Below, piece by piece: positions 9,602 to 19,995 of a stretch of DNA of 64,000 bases. Within the stretch, counting starts at the first letter, position 1. Each line of letters starts with the position of its first letter. The DNA is taken from the NCBI RefSeq assembly GCF_031143425.1, contig NC_090444.1, forward strand, positions 60,507,533 through 60,571,532, in the 5' to 3' direction. This stretch comes from Pleurodeles waltl (Eukaryota; Chordata; Amphibia; Caudata; Salamandridae). The notes under the pieces were generated by a model. That model had not been told where the DNA came from. It did not search any database and saw nothing but the letters and a program-made list of their open reading frames with translations. The translations under genes were made by a program, and so were the position numbers.

Positions 9602-12022
9602 TGTAGGAAGTTGGCTCTGTATGCACTATTTCAAAGTAAGGAATAGTATGCACAGAGTCCAAGGGTTCCCCTTAGAGGTAAGATAGTGGCAAAAAGAGAT
9701 AATTCTAATGCTCTATTTTGTGGTAGTGTGGTCGAGCAGTAGGCTTATCAAAGGAGTAGTGTTAAGCATTTGTTATACACACACAAGCAATAAATGAGGA
9801 ACACACAATTCCAGGCCAATAGGTTTTTGTATAGAAAAATATATTTTCTTAGTTTATTTTAAGAACCACAGGTTCAAGATTTACAAGTAATACTTCAAAT
9901 GAAAGGTATTTCAGGTAGGTACTTTAGGAACTTTGAATTAGCAAAACAGCATATACAGTTTTCACATAAATTACATATAGCTATTTTAAAACTAGACAGT
10001 GCAATTTTCAACAGTTCCTGGGGGAGGTAAGTGTTTGTTAGTTTTGCAGGTAAGTAAGTTGGGTCCAAGGTAGCCCACCTTTGGGGGTTCAGGGCAACCC
10101 CAAAGTTACCACACCAGCAGCTCAGGGACGGTCAGGTGCAGAGGTCAAAGTGGTGCCCAAAACGCATAGGCTTCAATGGAGAAGGGGGTGCCCCGGTTCC
10201 AGTGTGCCAGCAGGTAAGTACCCGTGACCTGGGGGTTGCTCCTGCACTGGAGGTCGGATCCTTAAGGTTCTGGGGGCTGCGGGTGCAGTGTCTTTACCAG
10301 GTGTCGGGTCTTTGAAGCAGGCAGTTGCAGTCAGGGGGAGCCTTGGGATTCCCTCTGCAGGCGTCGCTGTGGGGGCTCAGGGAGGTCAACTCTGGCTACT
10401 CACAGTCTCGTAGTCACCGGGGAGTCCTCCCTGTGGTGTTTGTTCTCCACAAGTCGAGCCGGGGGCGTCGGGTGCAGAATGCAAAGTCTCACGCTTCCGG
10501 CGGGAAACGTGTGTTGTTTCAAAGTTGCTTCTTTGTTGCAAAGTTGCAGTCTTTGTGGAACAGAGCTGCTGTCCTCGGGAGTTCTTGGTCCTTCTAGATG
10601 CAGGGCAGTCCTCTGAGGCTTCAGAGGTCGCTGGACCCTGTGGAACGCGTCGCTGGAGCAGTGTCTTTAGAAGTGGGGAGACAGGCCGGTAGAGCTGGGG
10701 CCAAAGCAGTTGGTGTCTCTGTCTTCTCTGCAGGTTTTTCAGTTCAGCAGTCATTCTTCGTCTTAGGTTGCAGGAATCTGAGTTCCTAGGTTCTGGGGAG
10801 CCCCTAAATACTGAATTTAGGGGTGTGTTTAGGTCTGGGGGGTTAGTAGCCAATGGCTACTAGCCCTGAGGGTGGCTGCACCCTCTTTGTGCCTACTCCC
10901 TGAGGGGAGGGGGGCACATCCCTAATCCTATTGGGGGAATCCTCCACCTGCAAGATGGAGGATTTCTAAAAGTCAGTCACCTCAGCTCAGGACACCTTAG
11001 GGGCTGTCCTGACTGGCCAGTGACTCCTCCTTGTTTTTCTCATTATCTCCTCCGGCCTTGCCACCAAAAGTGGGGCCGTTGCCGGAGGGGGCGGGCAACT
11101 CCACTAGCTGGAGTGCCCTGGGGTGCTGTAACAAAGGGGGTGAGCCTTTGAGGCTCACCGCCAGGTGTTACAGTTCCTGCAGGGGGAGGTGGGAAGCACC
11201 TCCACCCAGTACAGGCTTTGTTACTAGCCACAGAGTGACAAAGGCACTCTCCCCATGTGGCCAGCAACATGTCTGGTGTGTGGCAGGCTGCTAAAACCAG
11301 TCAGCCTACACGGGTAGTTGGTCAAGGGTTCAGGGGGCACCTCTAAGGTGCCCTCTGGGGTGTATGTTACAATAAAATGTACACTGGCATCAGTATGCAT
11401 TTATTGTGCTGAGAAGTTTGATACCAAACTGCACAGTTTTCAGTGTAGCCATTATGGTGCTGTGGAGTTCGTGCATGACAGACTCCCAGACCATATACTC
11501 TTATGGCTACCCTGCACTTACAATGTCTAAGGTTTTCCTTAGACACTGTAGGGGCATAGTGCTCATGCACTTATGCCCTCACCTATGGTATGGTGCATCC
11601 TACCTTAGGGCTGTAAGGCCTGCTAGAGGGGTGACTTATCTATACCTGTAGGCAGTGTGAGGTTGGCATGGCACCCTGGGGGGAGTGCCATGTCGACTTA
11701 GTCTTTTTATCCCCACTAGCACACAAAAGCTGGCAAGCAGTGTGTCTGTGCTGAGTGAGGGGTCCCCAGGGTGGCATAAGACATGCTGCAGCCCTTAGAG
11801 ACCTTCCCTGGCATCAGGGCCCTTGGTACCAGGGGTACCAGTTACAAGGGACTTATCTGGATGCCAGGGTGTGCCAATTGCGGAAACAAAAGTACAGGTT
11901 AGGGAAAGAACACTGGTGCTGGGGCCTGATTAGCAAGCCTCAGCACACTTTCAAATCAAAACTTAGCATCAGCAAAGGCAAAAAGTCAGGGGGTAACCAT
12001 GCCAAGGAGGCATTTCCTTACA
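9602..12022 (-). repeat. GYP1 5' LTR (2421 bp, internal deletion)
   Basis: This copy matches 1296-3952 from TGTAGGAAG to CTTACA but lacks about 236 bp, mainly at the position corresponding to about 1950-2185 (junction near 10220). The shared ends and the ccgct duplication show that both LTRs belong to one insertion. It would hold the promoter for minus-strand transcription; I cannot point to a specific TATA box with confidence. Confidence 0.9.
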
Positions 12023-12275
12023 CCGCTTTTCTATCCCTTCCCCCCCATATCCTACCCTTCTCCCCCATCCCTCTCCTCCTCCCTCCTCCCCTTCCCCTCC
12101 CCCATCCACTACCCCAGACCAGTCTCCTCCAGCCCCCTCTCAAGCTTCCTCCCTTCCCGGGACTGGCCCCCCATCCTGTTGAGCAATCAGACAACTAATG
12201 GCCTGAATATTGGTGTCATGTATGTGTGTCCCAGTCCCCTGAGCACCTTTGCCTTCCATGTGTCTCTGCGCTCTA

Positions 12276-14194
12276 CTACTTAACCCCCATCAGATATTCT
12301 TTTGCTTTCATTTCTGAAGTGAATACTTTTACTTTTCCATTCATTACTGTTTTAAGTCGAACAGGGGCCAACAGATAGGCCTCCCCTCCTTTGTCTGAAA
12401 ATGGTTTAATGAGTTGTCGGAGCCGCCATCTCCGCTCAACGGTGGCATGACAGAAATCTGGGCGAGTGAAGAAGGTAACCCCATCCACCGTACGTGGGGT
12501 ATTAGGACGAGCTTTATCAGATATCTCCTGTCGTAGTAAGTAATTTCCAAAGTAATCTAAAATAGCTCTGGGGTATTTAGAATCTCTCAGTTGGCCCCCC
12601 CTCCCGCCGGGTTGCCGGAAACCTGTGGACCCGCTGCAGTTCGTTCTCCCAATCCCAATTCCCCAGTTCCGGGAAGGCCCCGCGCAGGAGCTTGACCATG
12701 TACGTCCGTATATTACACTTCTTTCTAGGCCTTCCGGTATACCCAGAAATCGAAAATTGTTCCTTCTCTGTGTATTCTCAAGATCTTCCAATTTCCACAT
12801 TACATCTGTCAATTGGTCTTCTCTCGTAGCGCTCTGCTCTTTAAGGGTATTGACATCCTCCTCGACTGCCACTATCCTTTCTTCCATTGAGCATAACTTA
12901 GCTTCGATTTCTGTGCATGATTTTGCAACCTTACGAACCATTCCCTGCAGTCTCTTTGTAGCGATCCTTGCACGCCGGCTTTCGATCCTGGTCTCTGTTT
13001 GCAGCTCTTTAATTGAACTATATATTGACTGCAGCATCCCTGCCTCGGTGCCCATCGCAGACGAATTACAAACAGGGGCTCCTGTGCCTGTTTCCATATT
13101 ACCATTAACCGAGCCCTGGTTACTTATGGTGGGAGTATCTGCTAGTCCAATACCAGAATAATCCCACTTTAGAGACCTACCACCCGTGGATGTCGAGTTT
13201 TCAAAACCCTCCTGAGAACAGGGCTGTGATTTTACAGATTTCCGCTGTCGGCGCAGCTGCCGCACTGTAGGTTCATTGCTTGATGATTTATTTCCAGCCT
13301 CAGAGGTCTCACTGCCTTCAGACTCACCAAAGCTATGATCGCCGCTGCTGAGATCACTCTTCTGTAAAAGAGTAGAATTTATCACTACTATCTTTGCCCC
13401 AGTCCACAAATTGGGGGTCTTTTCCAGTTGTTTTACTCCACCTTTTAGGGCTTCCTAAAAACTTATTTAGGTCCTCCCTTTCTGCTGCAGGTCCTGATGC
13501 ACTTGCAGTTCCTTCCCTAATCTGACGCTCCGGTTGCTCAACTTGATATGATTGTTGTATTTGAGGCTGCTTGTTCCCAGCGGGGGGGGACGAGCTCCTT
13601 CTCTCTTGTCTCCCTATTACTATCTTCGATCCCTGACGAGTCCTCGGTGCCTTGTATGGCTTTAATAAGGGGCTCATTGTTTTTGATACACATCTTCTTG
13701 CTACTGGTACCCGGGAGAGTAGGTTCTTACCCTGATGCGTTGATTTCAGAGGGGGGGGTTATGTGTGCAGAGAAGCTATCTTGCGCCCCACCTGCAAGAA
13801 AAGTCATAATAGTAGATTGACTTTTGCCTTTCCCCTTGACTTCCAGCGGGGGGGGGGTAGTACTATCGCTCATCTTGGCATCTTTCCCCGACCCCGGCAT
13901 ATTTTTCCCAGCTGATTTGCCTACTATTGACGTCAGGCGTTTGTTTACTCCCACTAGCTCTCCTTTATCTCTTCCGGCGAGTGTCGTCTTAACTCCTTCG
14001 GTCTTGTCTCCAGGATTCCGAGTAGTTCTGGGTGCCATGCTTGTTTTCAACATGTGGGATAACAGTCTTAAAAGTTCTGTTATTCCGGCCACTGCCGCTA
14101 GCGCATCGGATATTGCTTGTTTAATCACACTCCTCAGAGGCCGTGAGGGAGAATATGGGTGCCTAGATGAATCGACTTGTGCATCCAACAACAT
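12276..14194 (-). pseudogene. L1-A ORF1 (RNA-binding protein), frameshifted
   Basis: Three overlapping minus frames make up one ORF1: 13727-14194, 13354-13677 and 12276-13409. The last shows a predicted coiled coil (ETRIESRRARIATKRLQ ... DVNTLKEQSATREDQL) followed by the L1 RRM-type start RRNNFRFLGIPEGLE and a C-terminal domain containing RPNTPRTVDGVTFF. In L1 this trimeric protein binds element RNA. The N-terminal part is Lys/Pro/Ser-rich. ATGs at 14194 and 14038 are both possible starts, and I cannot decide between them. The protein is frameshifted at least twice. Confidence 0.72.
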
Positions 14195-14990
14195 TAGGGC
14201 TCCCGAGTCATTTGGTTCTCTTTTTATACTTTGGATGTTGCTAGTCGCTCCTCTTTCTTTTTTTTTTTTCCCCTCCCCTTTTTCCCAGCCGCAAAAAGGG
14301 CAGAAAGGGCAATATCAGATAGTATCAGACTATATTAACTGAATCAGACTGTTTAAGTTCTCTACATCTATACCTAAATAGTCCATGTTAGAAATGGGGT
14401 CTTGATTGGCAGTCAGGGAATCCTCCACATCTATACCAATGTTGAAAAGATTTTTTTTAACAAATATTCTCCGCCCGCTTTATACTTTTGAATAGAGAGC
14501 AAATTGCTTGCAGTGCATACCATCAGTAAACTTGCCCTCCCAGTACCTGGTTGCTGCAGGTTTCCTCAAGTAATCAGTTGAGAGTCAGTGGAATAGCCCA
14601 GTCTCCTCACACCCTCTTCTCCTCTGGGTGTGGGTAGGCACGTCTAGAGCACACCCCCCTCGCTGTTTCAAGCTGCCTCTCTCCCTCTGCTCAGGTTTCC
14701 CGGCACGGCCTCAAGCCTTGGGCTTCCTGAAGCTCCAGCGCGCGTTTGTTGGCTCCAGGGTGATTTCTCTGAATTTCACGCGGTGCTCAGTGTCTTCTAC
14801 CCGAGCACCGCTGCCTTATCTCTCTCTCTCTGCGAGTGGCGGCGGCAACCGGGGGGCTCCTACCCCCTTGTTTCCCTTAAGACGGTGCACAGTCCTTGCC
14901 GTTCAGCCGCGAACGCGGCTGTGCACTCGGTTCCTAGTGGGCGGGGCTTTGCGAGCCTCGCAGCTACGCCAACGCCATGTTGTCCCCCGT
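14195..14990 (-). promoter_or_regulatory. L1-A 5' UTR
   Basis: About 800 bp between the ORF1 start and the element's 5' end. It is AT-rich next to ORF1 and GC/CpG-rich beyond about 14640. The internal promoter of an L1 element lies in this region. I see no individual binding site that I can name. Confidence 0.4.
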
Positions 14991-15640
14991 CATCATTCAC
15001 TATCCTAGTCACTCTTATTAACTGGCTTCATAAAGATAAATGATCTTTGAAGGATCTTTGATGGAAAGTTGTGTTGTGTAACAAATTGTTTAGATCCCTA
15101 CTTGTGTTGTATAGCAAGGTTTGCAAAATTCCATTGTTGATGGTAAGAGTGACATCCAAAAATTTTATAATAAGTTTGTCTTTGTGACTAGAGACCTTTA
15201 TACCAGGATGTACTGTCTGGAAATTGCTGATGTTAGTATCCAAGATATCATAACCACCCTTCCAAATAATCAAAATATCACCAGTGAATCTTTTATATAG
15301 AATCCAGTAAAATATTTTGTACTTGTGAACATGTTCAATTTAAGCCACAACCAGGTGTAGGAAGGAACAACATCTGACCCAAATAAGTTCCGTTACAATG
15401 CAGTTAAAACCAATCATTAGTCTCAAAATAACTATGGTATATTGTAAAATGCAGTAACTGTATCATTAATGTACGATTGGTTCCTGTGATGGGATGGTTC
15501 ACCAAAATCCATTCAACTAAATCAACACGATCACTGTGAGGAAGTGAGGTGTACAGGGCTTGACCATCCAAAATACTCAAAGTGATTTCTGCACTTTCTG
15601 TGAAATGGAGCTGAGACAATGTGTTCAATACGTCAGAGAT
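14991..15640 (-). pseudogene. Penelope-like element reverse transcriptase remnant
   Basis: Two minus-strand pieces fit the Penelope RT. The piece at 15404-15628 shows LDGQALYTSLPHSD, matching the family's LDVxxLYTxIPH box. The piece at 15028-15273 shows DILIIWKGG, then FLDVTLTINNGILQTLLYNT and HNTTFHQRSFKDHL, matching the conserved FLDL...LHxxSxHP segment. Matching residues run on past a stop towards about 15000 (SQLIRVTRIV). The RT catalytic box is decayed, reading TGD where the family has xDD, and there are several frameshifts. L1-A was inserted at its C-terminal end, so any GIY-YIG endonuclease part is not visible. Confidence 0.7.
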
Positions 15641-15876
15641 ACCTTTGAGATGTATTACCTGAACTTGTACTACTTCTTATAAACAAAATAGTCTAAATCT
15701 GTGCTTCCCTTTAGAACCACAGTCCACTTTTTAGAACAAACATTCCTGACTCACCTAGCTTTAATGGACATGAGGGGGCTATTTTTTAATGTAAATAAAG
15801 CATTGCGTAACAGCGCAATGTCATTTATAGGCAGTACATTTTCCATCAAAATGGCCACTACGTTTGTACAGACATA
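15641..15876. other. Unassigned stretch between Penelope remnant and Harbinger
   Basis: These 236 bases could be more of the Penelope element or older flanking DNA. I see no motif or repeat that decides it. Confidence 0.4.
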
Positions 15877-16698
15877 TAGGCCCTCATTACGACCCTGGCG
15901 GTGGGTGATAAAGTGGCGGTAATACCGCCAACAGACTGGGGGTAAGTACTGCCAAATTATGACCATGGCAGTGATAACGCCAATAGACAGCCAATGTACC
16001 ACACAAACCGCCACGGCGGAAACAACAGACACCACGGCGGTAGCCGCCAACAGCCAGGTGGGAGACAAAGTACCGCCCACCATATCATGACACTGCAATC
16101 CGCCACCTTTTCCGGGGTGGTACCAATGGCAAAAAATGAGTGTGGGAAACAGAGCTCAGAAGTGAAAGGACTCACTATTGGAGACACAGGGAAGAACCAC
16201 GCAGCCATGGAACTCGAATTGCAAGTTTCCCGATGATCTTCTATGCTATGCTCCACCTGGAACACCAACGCCGACGAAGACGACGACGGTGAGTACAGCC
16301 GCCTAGCACATAAGGGAGGGAGGAAGGAAAACGGAAGTGACACACACTGCACAACACACACTAGACACACACACACCATACACACAATCATCTGCACACG
16401 TAAACCAATCGCATAAGACACACAGTAGAATAATACATGGAATAATGCTGGAGTAACGACAATGTATTAGCATAGCAAAATCCACCCCACAACCAAATTA
16501 TATACAAATGTCCATAAAAGGCCAATGCCTAGTCCAAAGTCATGAGGGCACACAAGGCCACAGGGCACATTTCAAGGCCCAACATGTTTCCTGACACAAC
16601 CGGAGAGAACACTGCAGGGGCATTATTTTGCAAGTGGGAAGGCACCTGAGGTGAGTTGGGGGGCACCTCAGCCGAATACAGCAATGTTCACACTGATT

Positions 16699-17035
16699 CT
16701 GGAGGGGGCAACATGCCCAGTGCTTTGTCGTCCTGGGGAGTGCAAGGCCACAGTCTCTCAAGTGGGTGACTTGCCCACTGGTTCTGGAGGGGGCAAGATG
16801 CCCATTGCTTTGTCCTGGGAGTGCAAGGCCACAGTATCTGGAGTGGGTGACTTGCCCACTAGTTCTGGAGGGGGCAACATGCCCATTGCTTTGTCCTGGG
16901 GAGTGCAAGGCCATAGTCCCTCAAGTGGGTGACTTGCCCACTGGTTTCTGGAGGGGGTAACATTCCCATTGCTTTGTCCTGGGGAGTGCAAGGCCACAGT
17001 CTCTCAAGTGGGTGATTTCCCCACTGGTTCTGGAG
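16699..17035. repeat. Tandem array of about 82 bp, four copies
   Basis: Units start at 16699, 16784, 16865 and 16948 with CTGGAGGGGGCAA, and a partial fifth starts at 17030. Spacings are 85, 81, 83 and 82 bases. They are not multiples of three, so the array is unlikely to be coding. It lies downstream of the stop of the minus-strand Pro-rich frame. Confidence 0.85.
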
Positions 17036-17069
17036 GGGGCAGCCCGCACAGTAGCCCCTGGAGGGTGGA

Positions 17070-17690
17070 CTACATGGCATCGGCCAGTGGTGATGGCTGC
17101 ATTGTGGTAGAGGTTGGAGGAGGCTCCTGGGCAGCCCCTGCACTCACTGATTGCTGCATTGTGGTGGTTGTTGGAGGAGGCTCCTGGGCAGCCCCTGCAG
17201 TCACTGATGGCTGCACATCCACAGGTGGCGGAGAGGGCCCCATGACAGCTGGTGGCGGTGTTAGCCTGACAATTTCTGCAAGCATAGAGTGCCTCGTCTC
17301 CTCCTGTTTATGGGTCGGGATCCCTTACCCTTCCTGGCAGGGGTTGAGGGGCTCTTCCCCTCTCTGCCGGGTGGTGCAGACTCCTTCCCCTTCTTCACAG
17401 CTGGTGCAGGGTGCAGGCTCCCTCCCCTTCTTTACAGCTAGTGCAGGCTCCTTCCCCTTCTTCACAGCTGGTGCAGGCCCCTTCCCCTTCCTCACAGCTG
17501 GTGCAGTACTCTTCCCTTTCATCCCTGGTGGTGCTGGCTCCTTCCCCTTCAGTTTTGTAGGTCTGGTATCCTTACCACCATGAGTAGGTGGGGCTACCAC
17601 TGTTCCCGTGGACTGTTTGGCTGAGGTGCTGCACTGTGTCCTTGGTACCCTGCCCATACGTGCAGGAGAGGGAGGGGGAGAAGAAGGGCT
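17070..17690 (-). pseudogene. Pro/Lys-rich low-complexity frame inside Harbinger, possible accessory ORF
   Basis: The minus strand encodes a 10-residue repeat of the type KKGKEPAPAV, about six times (DNA 17370-17555, 30-bp period). A frameshift near 17300 is followed by a Pro-rich tail with two copies of AGAAQEPPPT, ending at a TAG at 17070. Vertebrate Harbinger elements carry a second gene for a Myb/SANT-like partner of the transposase, and this could be its C-terminal part. I see no Myb domain, so that assignment is a guess. Above about 17690 the frame runs antisense to real transposase sequence and is ignored. Confidence 0.4.
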
Positions 17691-17699
17691 AGGGAAGAG

Positions 17700-18262
17700 G
17701 TCAATTTGGGAAAGGAACATCTCCCACGTCAATGCTAAATATCCTGAGCCGGTGCATGATACCTTTGTCCTGAGGAATAGCCACATCCCAAATGTGATGG
17801 ACCGAACTACAGAGGCACAGGGTGTGGTTTATAGGTGAGCCTTGGCCCCCACCCAGTTTATGTTGGTGTATGCCTCTACTGTTAGCCAAATAGGATAGTG
17901 TGTGGCTAAATGTTGTCCCTCGATACTTGCAGGTGATTCTAGCTACCCAAGCTTATCGTGGCTGCTGACCCCTGTGAGGAATGCTGAAGAACGTTATAAT
18001 GAGGCACATGGGCGAACCAGAAGGATCATGAGAGGACCTCTGGCCTCCTGAAGGCCAGGTTCAGGTGCCTCCATCTGTAAGGTGGATCCGTTTGCCACTC
18101 ACCCGAGAAGGTCTGCCAGATAGTAGTGGCATGCTGCATGTTGCACAACCTGGCCCTCAGACGCCTTTTCTGCAGGAGGATAAGACTGGAGATGCCCCTG
18201 TGGCAGCAGTGGACCCTGAGGACAGTGAGGATGAGGAGGCAGAGGATGAGGATGTGGACAAC
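17700..18262 (+). pseudogene. Harbinger transposase (DDE), C-terminal part
   Basis: Exon-like sequence at about 17700-17838 gives PVHDTFVLRNSHIPNVM, matching the HARBI1-family HDxxVLRNS motif. A GT...AG segment at about 17839-17932 looks like an intron. After it the frame gives GDSSYPSLSWLLTPV, RNAEERYNEAHGRTRRI (catalytic Glu region) and, in shifted frames, GLLKARFRCL, SPEKVCQIVVACCMLHN and an acidic tail. The N-terminal half and first catalytic Asp are not found. In the autonomous family this enzyme excises and reinserts at TTA/TAA targets. There are at least two frameshifts, so it is inactive. Confidence 0.72.
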
Positions 18263-18265
18263 AGA

Positions 18266-18480
18266 AGAACGAGTTACTTACCTTCGGTAACGACTTTTCT
18301 GGTGGATACATTAGCTACCTGTGGATTCCTCACCTAATGAATACTCCCATTGCGCCAGCATTCAACGGAAATCTTCTTCCTAGCTTCTGCACGTCGACGA
18401 GGACGTCACAGTTGCCCACGCGACGCCGTCTGACGTCATACAGGCAATAAGAAGTCCTCGCCGACGTGCCGACGTCAGTA
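18266..18480. repeat. DIRS-A left inverted terminal repeat
   Basis: It starts AGAACGAGTTACTTACC and continues into the segment shared, inverted, with about 41510-41680 (GGATTCCTCACC ... GACGTC-rich part). The same sequence opens DIRS-B (31591), DIRS-C (54426) and DIRS-D (62679). Confidence 0.85.
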
Positions 18481-18593
18481 CCAACATTTTTTTACGCGCC
18501 TGAGAACAATAATCCAATGAGATGAAAGACAAAAGCAATAGTTCATGACATTGTAAACAACACATCATTGCGAGAAGATGGACTACTAATTTA

Positions 18594-18649
18594 ATATATA
18601 TATATATATTTTTAAATAAATAAATAAATATATACACTAAAGATAAATA

Positions 18650-18681
<32 letters not shown>

Positions 18682-18692
18682 AATATATACAG
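18594..18692. repeat. AT-rich microsatellite in DIRS-A
   Basis: (TA)n and (AAAT)n runs between the left terminal repeat and the internal complementary region. DIRS-B, -C and -D have AT-rich stretches at the same position. Confidence 0.8.
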
Positions 18693-18787
18693 ATGCACAT
18701 ATATAATCTACACCAGTCCTCAAAACCAAGAGGAGCACACTCAAGAATTACTTGGTGAGACCAAACAGGCAACGGGGAGGCGGGTGG

Positions 18788-18902
18788 GACCGTGAGGAAT
18801 CCACAGGTAGCTAATGTATCCACCAGAAAAGTTGTTACCGAAGGTAAGTAACTCGTTCTTCTGATGGATACAACTACCTGTGGATTCCTCACCTAATGAA
18901 TA
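18788..18902. repeat. DIRS-A internal complementary region
   Basis: This segment is the reverse complement of the extreme left end (GTAAGTAACTCGTTCT) joined to the reverse complement of the extreme right end (TCTGATGGATACAACTACC). Such a region is the defining DIRS feature: it serves as the template that joins the two ends into a circle before recombinase integration. Confidence 0.85.
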
Positions 18903-18946
18903 GAGTCCCAAAGCAGTACCGCGTCCGGTGGTGGGTGCCTGAATGG

Positions 18947-19995
18947 TCAAACCAAGAAATCCTGCAGCACTGACCCTGCAAAATGGCAGTCCCTTCTGAC
19001 CTCAGAGTCCAAGCAGTAATGTTTCGCAAAAGTGTGAAGGGACGACCAAGTTGCGGCCTTGCAGATGTCGACCACAGGAACACCTCTGGCCAAGGCCGAA
19101 GTGGCCGACTTATCTCTGGTGGAATGAGCTCTAATACCATCAGGAGGATCCTTCTTTGCTAAAGAGTAACACATTTTAATGCAAAGAACAACCCACCTGG
19201 AGAGTGTTCTCTTGTGGACTGCCTTTCCTCTCCTCTTGCTCACGTATCCGATGAAAAGCTGATCCTCCAGCCTGAAATCCTTCGTCCTGTCTGTAAAAGC
19301 TTAACGCCCTCTTTGGGTCCAAGCGGTGTAGTCTCTCTTCTTCCTTTGAAGGATGAGGCGGAGGATAGAACGTGGACAGAGTAATTGTCTGGGCCAAATG
19401 AAAGGGTGAAACAACATTCGAAAGGAAAGCAGCCTTGGTCCTCAACACCACCTTATCCCCATAAAAAGTTGTATAAGGGGGTTTTACCGATAAAGCCTGC
19501 AACTCACTCACTCTCCTTGCAGACGTTATAGCAACCAGGAAGACTGTTTTAAGAACTAACAACCTTAAGGGGCAAGAATGCATAGGTTCAAAAGGGGACC
19601 CCATAAGGAAAGTTAGGACCAAGGACAAATCCTATTGAGGCATAACGAAAGGATTTGGAGGAAATGTATTCATAAGGCCCTTTAAGAATCTAAGTACTAT
19701 AGGAGATTTAAATAACGAAGGCTGGTCTGGAAGACAAATGAAGGCTGACAAAGCAGACAAGTAACCCTTAATAGTAGCCACTGCACAACCCCTCTGTGCT
19801 AAAGACAAAGCAAAAGATAAAACATCTGACAAATGAACACGTAAGGGATCAATCTGTCTCTCTCCACACCATACCACAAATTTAGACCACCTATTAGCGT
19901 AGATAGATTTAGTGGAGTGTCGCCTGGCCGCTAAGATAACATCCACTACATCAGGCGGGAGAGAAAAGACACTCAGGTTGCCCCGCTCAATCTCC
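18947..19995 (-). pseudogene. DIRS-A tyrosine recombinase
   Basis: The integrase of DIRS elements, acting on a circular intermediate. The N-terminal SAM-like part shows SIYANRWSKFVVWCGERQ and VATIKGYLSALSAF. The catalytic part shows SARRVSELQAL (first Arg), GIRAHSTRDKSATSALA (His-x-x-Arg) and HTFAKHYCLD (Tyr). A TAG at 19632-19634 replaces a Cys codon seen in DIRS-B, and a 2-bp loss near 19300 shifts the frame. The reading frame upstream of the domain stays open to 21539, overlapping pol on the same strand. Confidence 0.85.

Larger units (their letters stand above)
1296..12022 (-). mobile_element. GYP1: complete Gmr1-like Ty3/gypsy LTR retrotransposon, decayed
   Basis: A 10.7-kb LTR retrotransposon inserted into the ORF1-ORF2 spacer of L1-A. 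Read on the minus strand the order is 5' LTR (9602-12022), tRNA primer site and leader, MITE-1 insertion, gag-protease, integrase, reverse transcriptase-RNase H, polypurine tract and 3' LTR (1296-3952). Integrase precedes reverse transcriptase, the reverse of the usual gypsy order; this is known for the Gmr1-like group in fish and other deuterostomes. No envelope-like ORF is seen. The coding region has at least three frameshifts and one stop, so the copy cannot act on its own. Related solo LTRs lie at 41689-44360 and 58748-62260. Confidence 0.92.
12023..14990 (-). mobile_element. L1-A retrotransposon, ORF1 side and 5' UTR (right part)
   Basis: This continues L1-A after the GYP1 insertion. It holds spacer (12028-12275, pyrimidine-rich on the plus strand), a broken ORF1 (12276-14194) and a 5' UTR that becomes GC-rich towards about 14640-14990. 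The element's 5' end is placed near 14985-14990, where a GGGGGACAACATGGCG-type start (minus strand) abuts Penelope-like coding sequence. The exact junction is uncertain by about 10 bp. Confidence 0.72.
15877..18262 (+). mobile_element. PIF/Harbinger DNA transposon, rearranged, right end missing
   Basis: The left end near 15877 reads GGCCCTCATTACGACCCTGG, close to the termini of MITE-1 and MITE-2. The next 200 bp are rich in GGCGG/CCGCC repeats of the same style. The interior holds an 82-bp tandem array, a Pro/Lys-rich minus-strand frame and, at 17700-18262, plus-strand transposase sequence of the HARBI1 type. DIRS-A is inserted at 18263. No matching right terminal repeat follows DIRS-A directly, so the element is incomplete or its end lies elsewhere. 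Confidence 0.68.

Noticed and set aside
17325..17786. 153-codon minus frame taken whole as a gene
   Set aside because: Its first third is antisense to true transposase sequence (17700-17838), so only the Pro/Lys-rich part was kept, as a low-confidence pseudogene.
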